64,000 bases of DNA from Acidobacteriota bacterium (GTDB taxonomy: Bacteria > Acidobacteriota > Terriglobia > Terriglobales > Acidobacteriaceae): NCBI GenBank assembly GCA_021851335.1, contig JAJZEA010000010.1:1-64000 (forward strand). The letters run 5' to 3'. The translations under genes and the position numbers were made by a program. A model generated the notes under the pieces. The model did no database searches and was not told the DNA's origin. It worked only from the letters and a program-made list of their open reading frames with translations. Positions 9,390 through 16,700 of the stretch are shown here, one piece after another; position 1 is the first letter of the stretch, and each line of letters opens with the position of its first letter.

Positions 9390-9715
9390 CCAGCACGTTT
9401 CGCGGCTACCGGATCATGGCCCGCCACAGAACCATTGGGACGCTTCGCACTGCTGTTCACAGCTTCGTGAGCCGTGCCGTTCTGGCCGACGTGCCGCACG
9501 CGCAAACTCGGCGGAACACGGGCAGCCTCCGGCGTCCGCAGAAAGTCCTGGAAGTCGCGGTCCTTGGCGAAGACATAGGCCAGCGCCTTGTCTACCACTT
9601 CATCGGCGGAAGCATGGAGGAAAGCGGCGTACTGGTCGATCTGGCTGGCGGTGGTTTCGTCGAGCCGGATCATGGCTGTAATCCGGCGGGTTTGAACGAT
9701 CTCAAGCAAGGGCAT
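9377..9715 (-). CDS. Small protein, possible ribbon-helix-helix DNA-binding protein
   Basis: A 112-residue protein beginning MPLLEIVQTRRITAMIRLDE after GAAAGGA. The first 50 residues (RITAMIRLDETTASQIDQYAAFLHASADEVVDKALAYVF) have the strand-helix-helix outline of ribbon-helix-helix antitoxin or CopG-like proteins; the rest is polar and low in order. The ribosome site lies within the end of the preceding 80-aa gene, so the two are translationally linked. It ends inside the inverted repeats of the candidate oriT. A role in regulating or assembling the transfer origin is plausible but unproven. Confidence 0.6.
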   Translation of the reverse strand: MPLLEIVQTRRITAMIRLDETTASQIDQYAAFLHASADEVVDKALAYVFAKDRDFQDFLRTPEAARVPPSLRVRHVGQNGTAHEAVNSSAKRPNGSVAGHDPVAAKRAGGVE

Positions 9716-9944
9716 GATGAGCTTCCTTTCGGTGTGAGTTGAGAGTTGGCTTTGGGGCACGTATGGCCCGCTGTGTAGCCCAGAGAATCTCCACGGCATA
9801 CGTTCGGCAATCGGCGCTCGAAAGCTCGAAGCGATGCCTGACTTCGAGCATGGTCAGAACGTCGGAGATCGGTGCTCCTTCGGCCAGCCATTGGCGGGCT
9901 GAAGCAATGTCCAAGCATCTCCGATTGCGCTCTGGATTCAGCAT
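9702..9944 (-). CDS. Hypothetical 80-aa protein coupled to virB11
   Basis: A small protein (MLNPERNRRCLDIASARQWL...) with no recognised domain. Its start overlaps the end of the virB11 gene in ATGCTGA, and CTGGAGGC inside virB11 is a good ribosome site, so translation is coupled. Its own 3' end overlaps the start of the next small gene by 14 bases. Such tight packing supports a real gene. It is mainly helical with several arginines and no membrane segment. Function unknown. Confidence 0.6.
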   Translation of the reverse strand: MLNPERNRRCLDIASARQWLAEGAPISDVLTMLEVRHRFELSSADCRTYAVEILWATQRAIRAPKPTLNSHRKEAHHALA

Positions 9945-10921
9945 GGAATCGCCTCCAGTTCCGGCTGCGTTCGAGCCTCGAATACGTGCTCCATCACGAA
10001 CTGCCGTGTGCGGCGGTCGTAGTCCTCCACATGCAACACCTCGCGGACGATGCGCCGCCCTGGCTGGCGTTCGATATGAACGACGTAATCGACGGCTTCG
10101 CCGATCTCGGCTTCGATGTCCTCATAGGTCGCCTGCTGATGGCTGCGTAGCACGAGATTGGCGAAGCGGCGCAATGCTTTGACCGCGGAGTTGGCATGGA
10201 TGGTTGCAAGCGACCCGGAATGTCCAGTGTTGAAGGAGTCGAGCAGCGTCCGTGCCTCCATGCCGCGCACTTCGCCCAGGATGATCCGGTCGGGCCGGAA
10301 GCGCAGCGCATCCTTGAGCAGTTCCTCGAATGTGACGGACTTCCCGAACGTATGCGTCTGCGATTCCGTGGAGACGACGTTCGGCTTGCGGATCTGAAGC
10401 TCCGGCGTGTCCTCAATGATGACAAGACGTTCCTCGTCGGGAATGGCGTCTGCCAGTATTCGCAGCAGTGTCGTCTTTCCCGACCCGGTTCCACCGCTGA
10501 TAAGCAGCGTCTTGCCTGCCTGAATCTGCTCGGCAAGAAACTCGGCAACGGCGCGCGTCAGCGTTCCGCGAGCGATCAGGTCTTCGACGGTGAAATGGCG
10601 GCTGGTGAATTTGCGAATGGAGACCGCCGGAGCCGGGCCGACCACGGGCGGAATCCACACGGCAATCCGGCATCCATCGGGAAGTCTCGCGTGCAGACTG
10701 GGGTTGTCGTCATCGAGCCGCTTGCCGAGGTGATTGGCGATTACTTCCAGGCCAGTCCGCAGGCTGGCTGGTGCGAAGGAAATCCCCGGCTCACGGCAGA
10801 GCTTTCCTTCGCGCTCGACAAACCAGCTCGTGTCGGGATTGCCGAGAATCTCGCTCACCGCGTCGTCGCGCAGCAGTGGCTCGATGGGGCGGAGAAACGG
10901 AAGAATCAAATCGAAGCTCAT
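9938..10921 (-). CDS. trbB: VirB11/TrbB-type secretion ATPase
   Basis: A 327-residue hexameric ATPase of the type II/IV secretion family that powers pilus biogenesis and substrate transfer at the inner membrane. Walker A is GGTGSGKT (143-150), the Asp box is VIIEDTPELQI, Walker B is RIILGEVRG, and the His box is SGSLATIHAN. No membrane segment is seen, as expected for a peripheral protein. It follows ssb on the same strand across a 68-base gap that holds a GC hairpin, and its stop codon overlaps the next start. In many Trb systems trbB comes first in the operon; here it lies after the structural genes. Confidence 0.93.
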   Translation of the reverse strand: MSFDLILPFLRPIEPLLRDDAVSEILGNPDTSWFVEREGKLCREPGISFAPASLRTGLEVIANHLGKRLDDDNPSLHARLPDGCRIAVWIPPVVGPAPAVSIRKFTSRHFTVEDLIARGTLTRAVAEFLAEQIQAGKTLLISGGTGSGKTTLLRILADAIPDEERLVIIEDTPELQIRKPNVVSTESQTHTFGKSVTFEELLKDALRFRPDRIILGEVRGMEARTLLDSFNTGHSGSLATIHANSAVKALRRFANLVLRSHQQATYEDIEAEIGEAVDYVVHIERQPGRRIVREVLHVEDYDRRTRQFVMEHVFEARTQPELEAIPC

Positions 10922-10940
10922 CGCGAACCTTTTCCAGCAA

Positions 10941-10967
10941 GGAAGCCCAGCGGTGAGCCGGGCTTCC
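10941..10967 (-). terminator. GC hairpin between ssb and virB11
   Basis: GGAAGCCC (10941-10948) pairs perfectly with GGGCTTCC (10960-10967) around an 11-base loop. It lies in the short gap between ssb and virB11. No T-run follows on the transcribed strand, so it may attenuate or stabilise the transcript rather than end it. Confidence 0.4.
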
Positions 10968-10989
10968 GGGAGTGAGGAAGAAGCGGCAG

Positions 10990-11379
10990 CTACGCCGCCT
11001 CTTCCTCTGGGTTGAAGTCATCGCTGGCTGCTTCTTCCGGGCTGGCCTTCTCGGCGCGGTCGAGCTTCAGGATCGAAGAGACGCGCACTTCCCAGATGCG
11101 TTCCTTCTGGCCGGTCTTCTTGTCCGTCCGTTCGCGGCTGCGCATCTCGCCTTCGACGGCCAGGTGTGCGCCCTTCTTCAGGGTCTTCGCGTAGTCGGCC
11201 AGCTTGCCCCAGGCGATGCAGCGGTGCCATTCGGTGTGGTCGATGTACTTGCCGGTCGTCTTGTCCTTGTACGAGCTTTTGGTGGCCAGCGACAGGGCGG
11301 TGAAATTTGCGTTCTTGGTCGAAACGGCGGTGGCGTCTTTGCCGAGAAATCCGATGAGTGTGATGCGGTTCTGATACAT
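10990..11379 (-). CDS. ssb: Single-stranded DNA-binding protein carried by the element
   Basis: A 129-residue SSB with a typical OB-fold start (MYQNRITLIGFLGKDATAV), the TEWHRCIAWGKLA segment and GAHLAVEGEMRSR. ATG at 11379 is preceded by AGGAGA. The C-terminal tail is acidic (SDDFNPEEEAA) but lacks the usual terminal DDDIPF that recruits host replication proteins, a deviation often acceptable in plasmid-borne copies. It would protect the transferred strand or help establish it in the recipient. It follows a 555-base non-coding gap, so it may have its own promoter. Confidence 0.92.
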   Translation of the reverse strand: MYQNRITLIGFLGKDATAVSTKNANFTALSLATKSSYKDKTTGKYIDHTEWHRCIAWGKLADYAKTLKKGAHLAVEGEMRSRERTDKKTGQKERIWEVRVSSILKLDRAEKASPEEAASDDFNPEEEAA

Positions 11380-11934
11380 GGTAAGTCTCCTAAGGTTGAA
11401 TTCCCGGATTGGCCGGGTCACCCATTGGCGAAGCCTGAGCGAGATACTGGGGTCCCCAGCAAGCGGTCGTAGTGTGCTGGGGTGGTAGTGGGCCATGCTC
11501 CCAAGCGCCGAAGGTCTGCTTTCTGGGAGGGACCCGGAAGAAGTTTGCGCGGCGTTCTTGGCTGCGGTGTGCAAACTTGTTCCGGGAGGAACCGTGACCC
11601 GAAGGGCGACGAAGTCGAAGCAGAAGACCGAGTGCCGCCGGGCGCATGACAAGCCCCGAAGCGTGTGACCGGACAAGCAAGGGAGAGACCACGGAGACGA
11701 GCGCTTCGTGGATCGCATCGTCGAAGGTTTTCTCGTGCCTGCCAACGCTGGCATCCAGATCGCAGAATCGCCCTGCTGACCCACGTGCAAGGATGAGGTA
11801 AAGGCATCGGCTACAACGCAGGGATCGCACCCACGCAGGGCAGGCGAATGCGGAAGCGTAAAGGATGCATTCTGGCCGGAGATGTGTGCGGCGTTGGACA
11901 TGAAGACTGCCTCGCTCTGGGAAGTGTGATTCTC
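11380..11934. other. Long structured non-coding gap inside the transfer region
   Basis: Between ssb and trbF/virB8 are 555 bases in which I see no convincing gene. Open frames here lack ribosome sites and have unlikely composition. The stretch is rich in palindromes: CTGGGG-T-CCCCAG at 11447-11459, CCCGG/CCGGG at 11403-11417, and the 16-base inverted repeat listed separately. It may hold the ssb promoter, a small RNA, or a remnant of an intergenic repeat. The strand and function are unknown. Confidence 0.5.
11533..11586. repeat. 16-bp inverted repeat with 22-base loop
   Basis: CCCGGAAGAAGTTTGC (11533-11548) and GCAAACTTGTTCCGGG (11571-11586) are reverse complements except for one base. The loop is 22 bases. 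A stem of this length in an otherwise empty gap is unlikely by chance. It could be a protein-binding site, a small-RNA stem, a second oriT-like site or a replication signal. Confidence 0.6.
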
Positions 11935-12624
11935 CTACTCGAACGCCTGGTCGGCCCGGAAGCGGACGATGGTCAATCCCAGAGGATTGACGGCCAGTTC
12001 GTTGTTCTTCACATCCTCGCGGAAGACATAGGTCACGCTAGCGGTCCATCGCTCCCGCTTGAGTTCGGTATGATCCGCCGGGTTCGTGTACACCTTCTCT
12101 AACTCAATGCGCGCCGAATAAGGTGATTGCCGCAGGTCGTCCAAGACGACGTTTTTGATCTCGACATCGACATACGGAAGCGTGCTGTCGTCGCGGTACG
12201 TCTGGATGATCTTGTCTTTCTGTTCCTGTGCAATCACGGCACGCTGCACATCGCCATTCAGAAAATAGAGCGCCTGTGTTTGGTCACGCTCGATGGTGAA
12301 GCGATTCCGGCTGAAGTACAACTCTGCCCAGCGGGTCAGGTAATACTTGTTCTCCGCCTCCTGCGGGCGGTATTGGAAGTTGCGGTAGTCGATGGCTTCT
12401 GCGCGACCCACGTCGTTGATGCGAATGATGAGCGGGTGCATTGAAGCCAGCGCCTTCTGACTGCGGAAGACGAGCGCTGCGAGCATGAGACAGACCACAA
12501 CAAGGCAGAGGATGGTGATCTTGAGCCAGGTATTCATCACCAGCGGATCGCCATATTGTTCGAGGTAACGCTCCGCGGCGCGGGTAATCTCAGGGGTCGG
12601 TTTGGTTGTCGTCATCGTGTCCAT
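11935..12624 (-). CDS. trbF: VirB8/TrbF-type secretion protein
   Basis: A 229-residue inner-membrane assembly protein of the type IV secretion system. One membrane helix (about 34-55, ITILCLVVVCLMLAALVF) is followed by the periplasmic VirB8 domain, with NKYYLTRWAELYFSRNRFTIERD and a TVRF-like ending (LTIVRFRADQAFE). VirB8 proteins nucleate the inner-membrane complex by touching VirB6 and VirB10. ATG at 12624 follows AGGGGA. It lies 13 bases after trbL and is the last structural gene before the long gap. Confidence 0.9.
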   Translation of the reverse strand: MDTMTTTKPTPEITRAAERYLEQYGDPLVMNTWLKITILCLVVVCLMLAALVFRSQKALASMHPLIIRINDVGRAEAIDYRNFQYRPQEAENKYYLTRWAELYFSRNRFTIERDQTQALYFLNGDVQRAVIAQEQKDKIIQTYRDDSTLPYVDVEIKNVVLDDLRQSPYSARIELEKVYTNPADHTELKRERWTASVTYVFREDVKNNELAVNPLGLTIVRFRADQAFE

Positions 12625-12637
12625 ACTTTCGCATCCC

Positions 12638-13492
12638 CTAAAACGCCCGTAGAATGGCGGCGGTCAACACACCACCAGCCCCGAATCCGTGCCCGCCGAT
12701 GTGGCCGGAGAAGAGCGATGCCGTCATGGTTGGAATCTTGAAGAGTATGAAGGCAGCAATGAAGCAGAGCATGAGCAGCCCTGGCATGAGATAGATGAGA
12801 TTGGACGGACTTGAAACATTCATCGCGCCGCTGGTGAAATAGGTAATGAGTAGATGGCTCATGACGCTCATGGTTGCGGCTGCGACCACCTTATAGAACT
12901 CGAAGCCTACGAATGCCTTCAGCCAGCCCCAGAAGAGAAAATCCGTCTTGTCGAAGACCATCCACGGAATGAAGACCGGACCGAGCAGACCGATGATTGT
13001 CGCTCCGATCGCGCCGTAGGCGATGATGACAGCGATCAACGCAGTCAGGATGCTAAGAATAATCTGTACGGTGTATGTGCAGAGCAGGGTGTAGGGTTCC
13101 GTGAGCGAAGGCGACAGGGTTCCTACCTTGCTGAGCGCAAGGTGAATCGTGTTCTGCACCTCGCTTGTCGAGTCTGTGCCGATGTAATCGACCAGAGCGC
13201 TGGTGCCGCCGCTGACGAACTCCTTGAGCGAGTAGCCGATGCCGGGAATGGAGCCGTCATAGAACCGAACGAAGCAGTAGGCGAAGGTAATCAGCAGGAA
13301 GAAATTCAGGAACTTTGCGACGTTGAATCCGGGGCCGCCCTGCGCGGAGGCGAGCGCCTCCTGAACGCCAAACCAGACCATCATGATGGTGGCCAGCGAA
13401 AGCACCATGTGCAGGCCGAGCGCGTCGACCGAGGGCGCAACCGTCGCCGTCAGGTTGTCGCAGCCGTTCTTGATGAGAATCAGGAAGTCCAT
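12638..13492 (-). CDS. trbL: VirB6/TrbL-type multi-pass membrane protein
   Basis: A hydrophobic protein of about 284 residues with six or more membrane helices, starting MDFLILIKNGCDNL. The pattern of a first periplasmic stretch, helices at LHMVLSLATIMMVWFGV and FLNFFLLITFAYCFVRF, and a long central hydrophobic block matches TrbL/VirB6, the inner-membrane channel part. I prefer the ATG at 13492, since AAAGG lies next to the upstream ATG (13501) but 8 to 9 bases from this one. It lies 15 bases after trbJ. Confidence 0.85.
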   Translation of the reverse strand: MDFLILIKNGCDNLTATVAPSVDALGLHMVLSLATIMMVWFGVQEALASAQGGPGFNVAKFLNFFLLITFAYCFVRFYDGSIPGIGYSLKEFVSGGTSALVDYIGTDSTSEVQNTIHLALSKVGTLSPSLTEPYTLLCTYTVQIILSILTALIAVIIAYGAIGATIIGLLGPVFIPWMVFDKTDFLFWGWLKAFVGFEFYKVVAAATMSVMSHLLITYFTSGAMNVSSPSNLIYLMPGLLMLCFIAAFILFKIPTMTASLFSGHIGGHGFGAGGVLTAAILRAF

Positions 13493-13507
13493 GATTGCCA
13501 TCCTTTC

Positions 13508-14317
13508 TCAGTAGTGGAAGGCCCAGTTGGTGCTCGCGCTCGACTGCTGCGGCGTGACTGCGTTGAAGTTCTGCTGATAGCTGTTGCCGGTCTGGAATAA
13601 CGATTTGAGATTGTCCTGCTGTACCTTCTGACCAACCATTTGCTGCAAGGTGTTGGCTTCAAGAATCTGATTGGTTTCCTGCTGAGAGCGCAACTCGATC
13701 AGCAGGGCCTGATTGATCCGCTGTAAAGTCGCCATCTCCGTATGCTGGGACGGGTCGCTGGAATGGCTTGTGGCTTCGAGTTGCGCAATGTCGGTCTCGC
13801 GCTGCGCGGAGTTTGTTCGTATCGTACCGACGGTCTCAAGGCTCGTTGCGTTGACTGCGTTCGCCAGATCGACTGTGGCACCCTGTGCCGCAATCGACTG
13901 CTGACCCTGCGGGCTGAGCGAGCTATATCCGGCGATGCGGCCTGTTGTGTTGATGCTGGCCGTCCGCGCAGCCGCCGGTGCGCCATAACCCGTTGCGGCT
14001 GCATTCATCCACACCGACGAGTTGCCGTAGGTGTTGGCTGGCTGAATGAGGGTTGCCCATTGCTGCTGCCCAATCGTGCTGTAAGTCGTGTAGAGAGTCT
14101 CAGGCAGGCTCGCCATCTGGCGCGCCAGGTTGTAGGCACCGATGACGTTTTGCATCGTGTTGACGGTGGTGGTGTACAACTGGCTCGCCTGCGCAATCTG
14201 TTGGATGGCGTGTGCGGACTGCGTCGGGTCAAAGACGATCCCGGAACCAAATTGCGCGTGCGCGGGTAACGTTGCGACAATCGCCGTACTGATGGCGAGT
14301 ATGAGTTGTCGTTTCAT
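13508..14317 (-). CDS. trbJ: TrbJ/VirB5-type periplasmic protein
   Basis: A 269-residue exported protein with a clear signal peptide (MKRQLILAISTAIVATLPAHA, cleavage after AHA). The mature part is rich in Gln, Ala, Thr and Ser, and mostly helical (QIAQASQLYTTTVNTMQNVIG, then LEATSHSSDPSQHTEMATLQRINQALLIELRSQQE), the usual look of TrbJ, a minor pilus component at the pilus tip. GGAGGAGCC precedes the ATG. Its place between the lipoprotein and trbL agrees with trb gene order. Confidence 0.88.
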   Translation of the reverse strand: MKRQLILAISTAIVATLPAHAQFGSGIVFDPTQSAHAIQQIAQASQLYTTTVNTMQNVIGAYNLARQMASLPETLYTTYSTIGQQQWATLIQPANTYGNSSVWMNAAATGYGAPAAARTASINTTGRIAGYSSLSPQGQQSIAAQGATVDLANAVNATSLETVGTIRTNSAQRETDIAQLEATSHSSDPSQHTEMATLQRINQALLIELRSQQETNQILEANTLQQMVGQKVQQDNLKSLFQTGNSYQQNFNAVTPQQSSASTNWAFHY

Positions 14318-14333
14318 CGTGGCTCCTCCTGAA

Positions 14334-14582
14334 TCATTTCCTGGCGCGTTCGGCCTGTAATTGATCCCAAACTTCCTTCATTCTTTGGTTTTCGTCGTTA
14401 CACTTTGGACTGAGTGTGGGCGGAACCTTCAGGTATTCTGCAGAGCAATCTTTTCCGAATTGCTGGCTGAGTTGGTCATACTTCTTCTGCAGGCCCTCAA
14501 CCGTTGCGTGATGGCTCTGGCATCCGAGGGTGGTAATGGCAAAAATTGCGGTGAATCCAACAAAGATAGCGGTGCGGCGCAT
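14334..14582 (-). CDS. Small lipoprotein in the T4SS operon (TrbK- or VirB7-like position)
   Basis: An 82-residue protein with a lipoprotein signal (helix AIFVGFTAIFAITT, lipobox TLGC, lipidated Cys at 21). The mature part is short, charged and helical, with two further cysteines (DCSAEYLKVPPTLSPKC) that could form a disulfide. GAAGGAGG precedes the ATG. Position beside trbJ matches TrbK entry-exclusion lipoproteins of Trb systems, while size also allows a VirB7-like outer-core lipoprotein. Sequence alone does not decide. Confidence 0.8.
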   Translation of the reverse strand: MRRTAIFVGFTAIFAITTLGCQSHHATVEGLQKKYDQLSQQFGKDCSAEYLKVPPTLSPKCNDENQRMKEVWDQLQAERARK

Positions 14583-14592
14583 ACTTCCTCCT

Positions 14593-15927
14593 TCAGAACG
14601 ACTGTGGAATGGTGTGGTTCTCGTATGCGGGCAGCAGCATATCCTGCGTGAAGTAGACCTTCACCCGATGGCCTTCGCGGATCGTAATCGTCGGCGGTAT
14701 CTCAAGAAACTGGTCGAGCACAGAGGTAGCCGACTGCGAAACGCTGGCGGAGGCCCCGGTCGCAAATGCCTGCGACCCGCTGGTAGAAATCGTACCCCCG
14801 CCCTGCTCAATCTCGCCTGCACCCGCGATCACACCCAGCGCAATCGACATTCCGAATATCTCCAGATAATGGTTGTTCACCTTGTCTTTCAGCCCTTCGG
14901 CTCCCGACTGGTTCAAGCCCTGAAACTGGTCCAGGTCAACCGAATAGCCATCCGGCATAATCATGCGGTGAAAGACGACAGCCATGCGCCGCTGCTGTCC
15001 GAAGCCTGAGGCTCCGATCTTCCGCGCCTCGCCCAGCACGATCGTCCCTTCGGGAATCAGCACATGCTGACGGTCATGCGAGTAGACAGGATTCGAGACC
15101 ATCACCTTGACCGGACCGGCAGCATCACCGTCGAGGCGATTGATGAGAACTGTGTCGAGGACTGTACCTTCGTAGACCACATACGGCTGACCGGTGGCCG
15201 AGTCGATGTTCACCTCGGGCCGGCGCTGCGGTTGAGTTTGTGACTGGCCAGCGCTTGCCGCCTGCTGCGCAGTCAGGCTCGTGTTTGCAGATCCGAGAGC
15301 AGCCACGTATGGATTTGTGTTCGCGCCTGCAACAGGGGCCGGGGGGTCGATAATCGCAGAGGCTGGTGTGTGTTGCTCCGGATTCGCTGATTGCTGGGCT
15401 TGCGAGTAGACAAGGTTCGACGCAAAGCGCGAAGCGTAAGCCAGCTCGCGATCTTTTGCTGCGAGCTGTTGCTCGGTTTGTTCGGCGGGAGAGAGTTGTT
15501 GCTGCGACGGCGTACACGGCTGGCCTGGAACGCAGGCGACGGGTTTTCCCGTTGGACCATACGCCGCTGCAGCGGCCTGCTGCGCCGCGGTCATGCCAGC
15601 AGACGTGGTTGGAGCAGCTTGCTGCGCAGCGGCCTGGGCCGCCTGTTCTTCGGCGGTGGCCACCTGACTCTTGAGGTCGGCGATATTGTTGGCGGTATTG
15701 TCCTGGAGCACCGGCTGCGGTGCCTCGTGCCCGCTACCGTTCTGCTGTGCGGATGGCTTCTTTGCTGTTCCACTGAAGACCGCCGCCACAATCACCAGCA
15801 GCGCCGCGCCCAGGTAGAGCGCGGGTTTAAGGTTCTTCGGCACGACACCTGCGGGCACTCGCTCCTCGCGGCGCAGCTCCGGCTCAACCGGCACGGCATT
15901 TGGAATGTTCGTCATCGGCTCAGCCAT
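14593..15927 (-). CDS. trbI: VirB10/TrbI-type secretion channel protein
   Basis: A 444-residue protein with a short cytoplasmic N-terminus, one membrane helix (PALYLGAALLVIVAAVFSG), a long Ala-, Gln- and Pro-rich periplasmic linker, and a C-terminal beta-barrel domain (YEGTVLDTVLINRLDGD, VLIPEGTIVLGEA, DLDQFQGLNQSGAEGLKD, VYFTQDMLLP), all typical of VirB10/TrbI, which spans both membranes and senses ATP use. I place the start at the ATG (15927) with GAGGTG upstream; a GTG at 15939 would overlap the trbG stop by 4 bases and is the alternative. Confidence 0.92.
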   Translation of the reverse strand: MAEPMTNIPNAVPVEPELRREERVPAGVVPKNLKPALYLGAALLVIVAAVFSGTAKKPSAQQNGSGHEAPQPVLQDNTANNIADLKSQVATAEEQAAQAAAQQAAPTTSAGMTAAQQAAAAAYGPTGKPVACVPGQPCTPSQQQLSPAEQTEQQLAAKDRELAYASRFASNLVYSQAQQSANPEQHTPASAIIDPPAPVAGANTNPYVAALGSANTSLTAQQAASAGQSQTQPQRRPEVNIDSATGQPYVVYEGTVLDTVLINRLDGDAAGPVKVMVSNPVYSHDRQHVLIPEGTIVLGEARKIGASGFGQQRRMAVVFHRMIMPDGYSVDLDQFQGLNQSGAEGLKDKVNNHYLEIFGMSIALGVIAGAGEIEQGGGTISTSGSQAFATGASASVSQSATSVLDQFLEIPPTITIREGHRVKVYFTQDMLLPAYENHTIPQSF

Positions 15928-15935
15928 AGCACACC

Positions 15936-16700
15936 TCACGAATGCTTGCGGGAGAACTCCATCCGCTTCTTGCCCAGCTCGACGTAGCCGGAATCCATCA
16001 CCTTCGGAATCACATAGGTTCCGTTCGAGAGCTGGTAGGTCACCAGATTCGGCTTGCCGTCCCGCATCTCGTAGACGGAGAACTTCTCTGGCGCATCGGT
16101 CTTGATGTAGGTGAACTTGTCGTCGTGGTAGATGGCCTGAATATTGAATTGCGGCTCGTTGGCCTTGAAGGTGTAGTCGAACTTCAACTGCATCGGATAG
16201 GCGCTCTTGTATTCATCCACCGCCTGCGTGATGTGCGATTCCACGGCGGCGAGTTGCTGCTGGGATTGCGTCAGTTGCGCTGCCGGTACGAACTGCGGCG
16301 GCCCGCTGGAAGCAACGATCGAGGACCGGTCCGCGGGAATCACGATCACCTTGAGATCGGGTGTTTCATTGGTTTGTGAAACATCCTGCAATGTGAAGCT
16401 GTAGATGTTGCCCTTGTCGGTGATGAGGTTGAGGTTGGAGGAAATCCCCGCCTTCGCCGGATGGACGAAGCAAAAGTTGCCGACCACATCGACCACCCAG
16501 AAGTCCTTGTCGCCCGTGGCTGCTTCCATGATCTTCTCCGTCGCCGGAAGCTCGATAAGTGTCGTGTACTTGAGCTTCGCGTGAATCGGCACGATGTCCT
16601 GCGCGTGATACTGGACGGTGCGTGCGGAAGCGTCCTGCGCTACCGCAGTTGCGCAAGGAGCAATGATGAGCAAAGCGAGTGGAATGAGAATGCGTTTCAT
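15936..16700 (-). CDS. trbG: VirB9/TrbG-type outer-membrane core protein
   Basis: A 254-residue exported protein: signal peptide MKRILIPLALLIIAPCATAVA, an N-terminal domain with ELPATEKIMEAATGDKDFWVVD and NLNLITDKGNIYSFTL, a linker, and a C-terminal domain with LKFDYTFKANEPQFNIQAIYHDDKFTYIKT. This is the VirB9/TrbG outer-membrane core component that binds VirB10. ATG at 16700 follows GGGAG and overlaps the trbE stop. The gene is followed by trbI with hardly any gap, so channel parts are made in step. Confidence 0.92.
   Translation of the reverse strand: MKRILIPLALLIIAPCATAVAQDASARTVQYHAQDIVPIHAKLKYTTLIELPATEKIMEAATGDKDFWVVDVVGNFCFVHPAKAGISSNLNLITDKGNIYSFTLQDVSQTNETPDLKVIVIPADRSSIVASSGPPQFVPAAQLTQSQQQLAAVESHITQAVDEYKSAYPMQLKFDYTFKANEPQFNIQAIYHDDKFTYIKTDAPEKFSVYEMRDGKPNLVTYQLSNGTYVIPKVMDSGYVELGKKRMEFSRKHS

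Noticed and set aside
11390..11830. 146-codon open frame in the T4SS gap
   Set aside because: No ribosome site, unlikely composition, and frames on several phases are open; treated as structured non-coding DNA.
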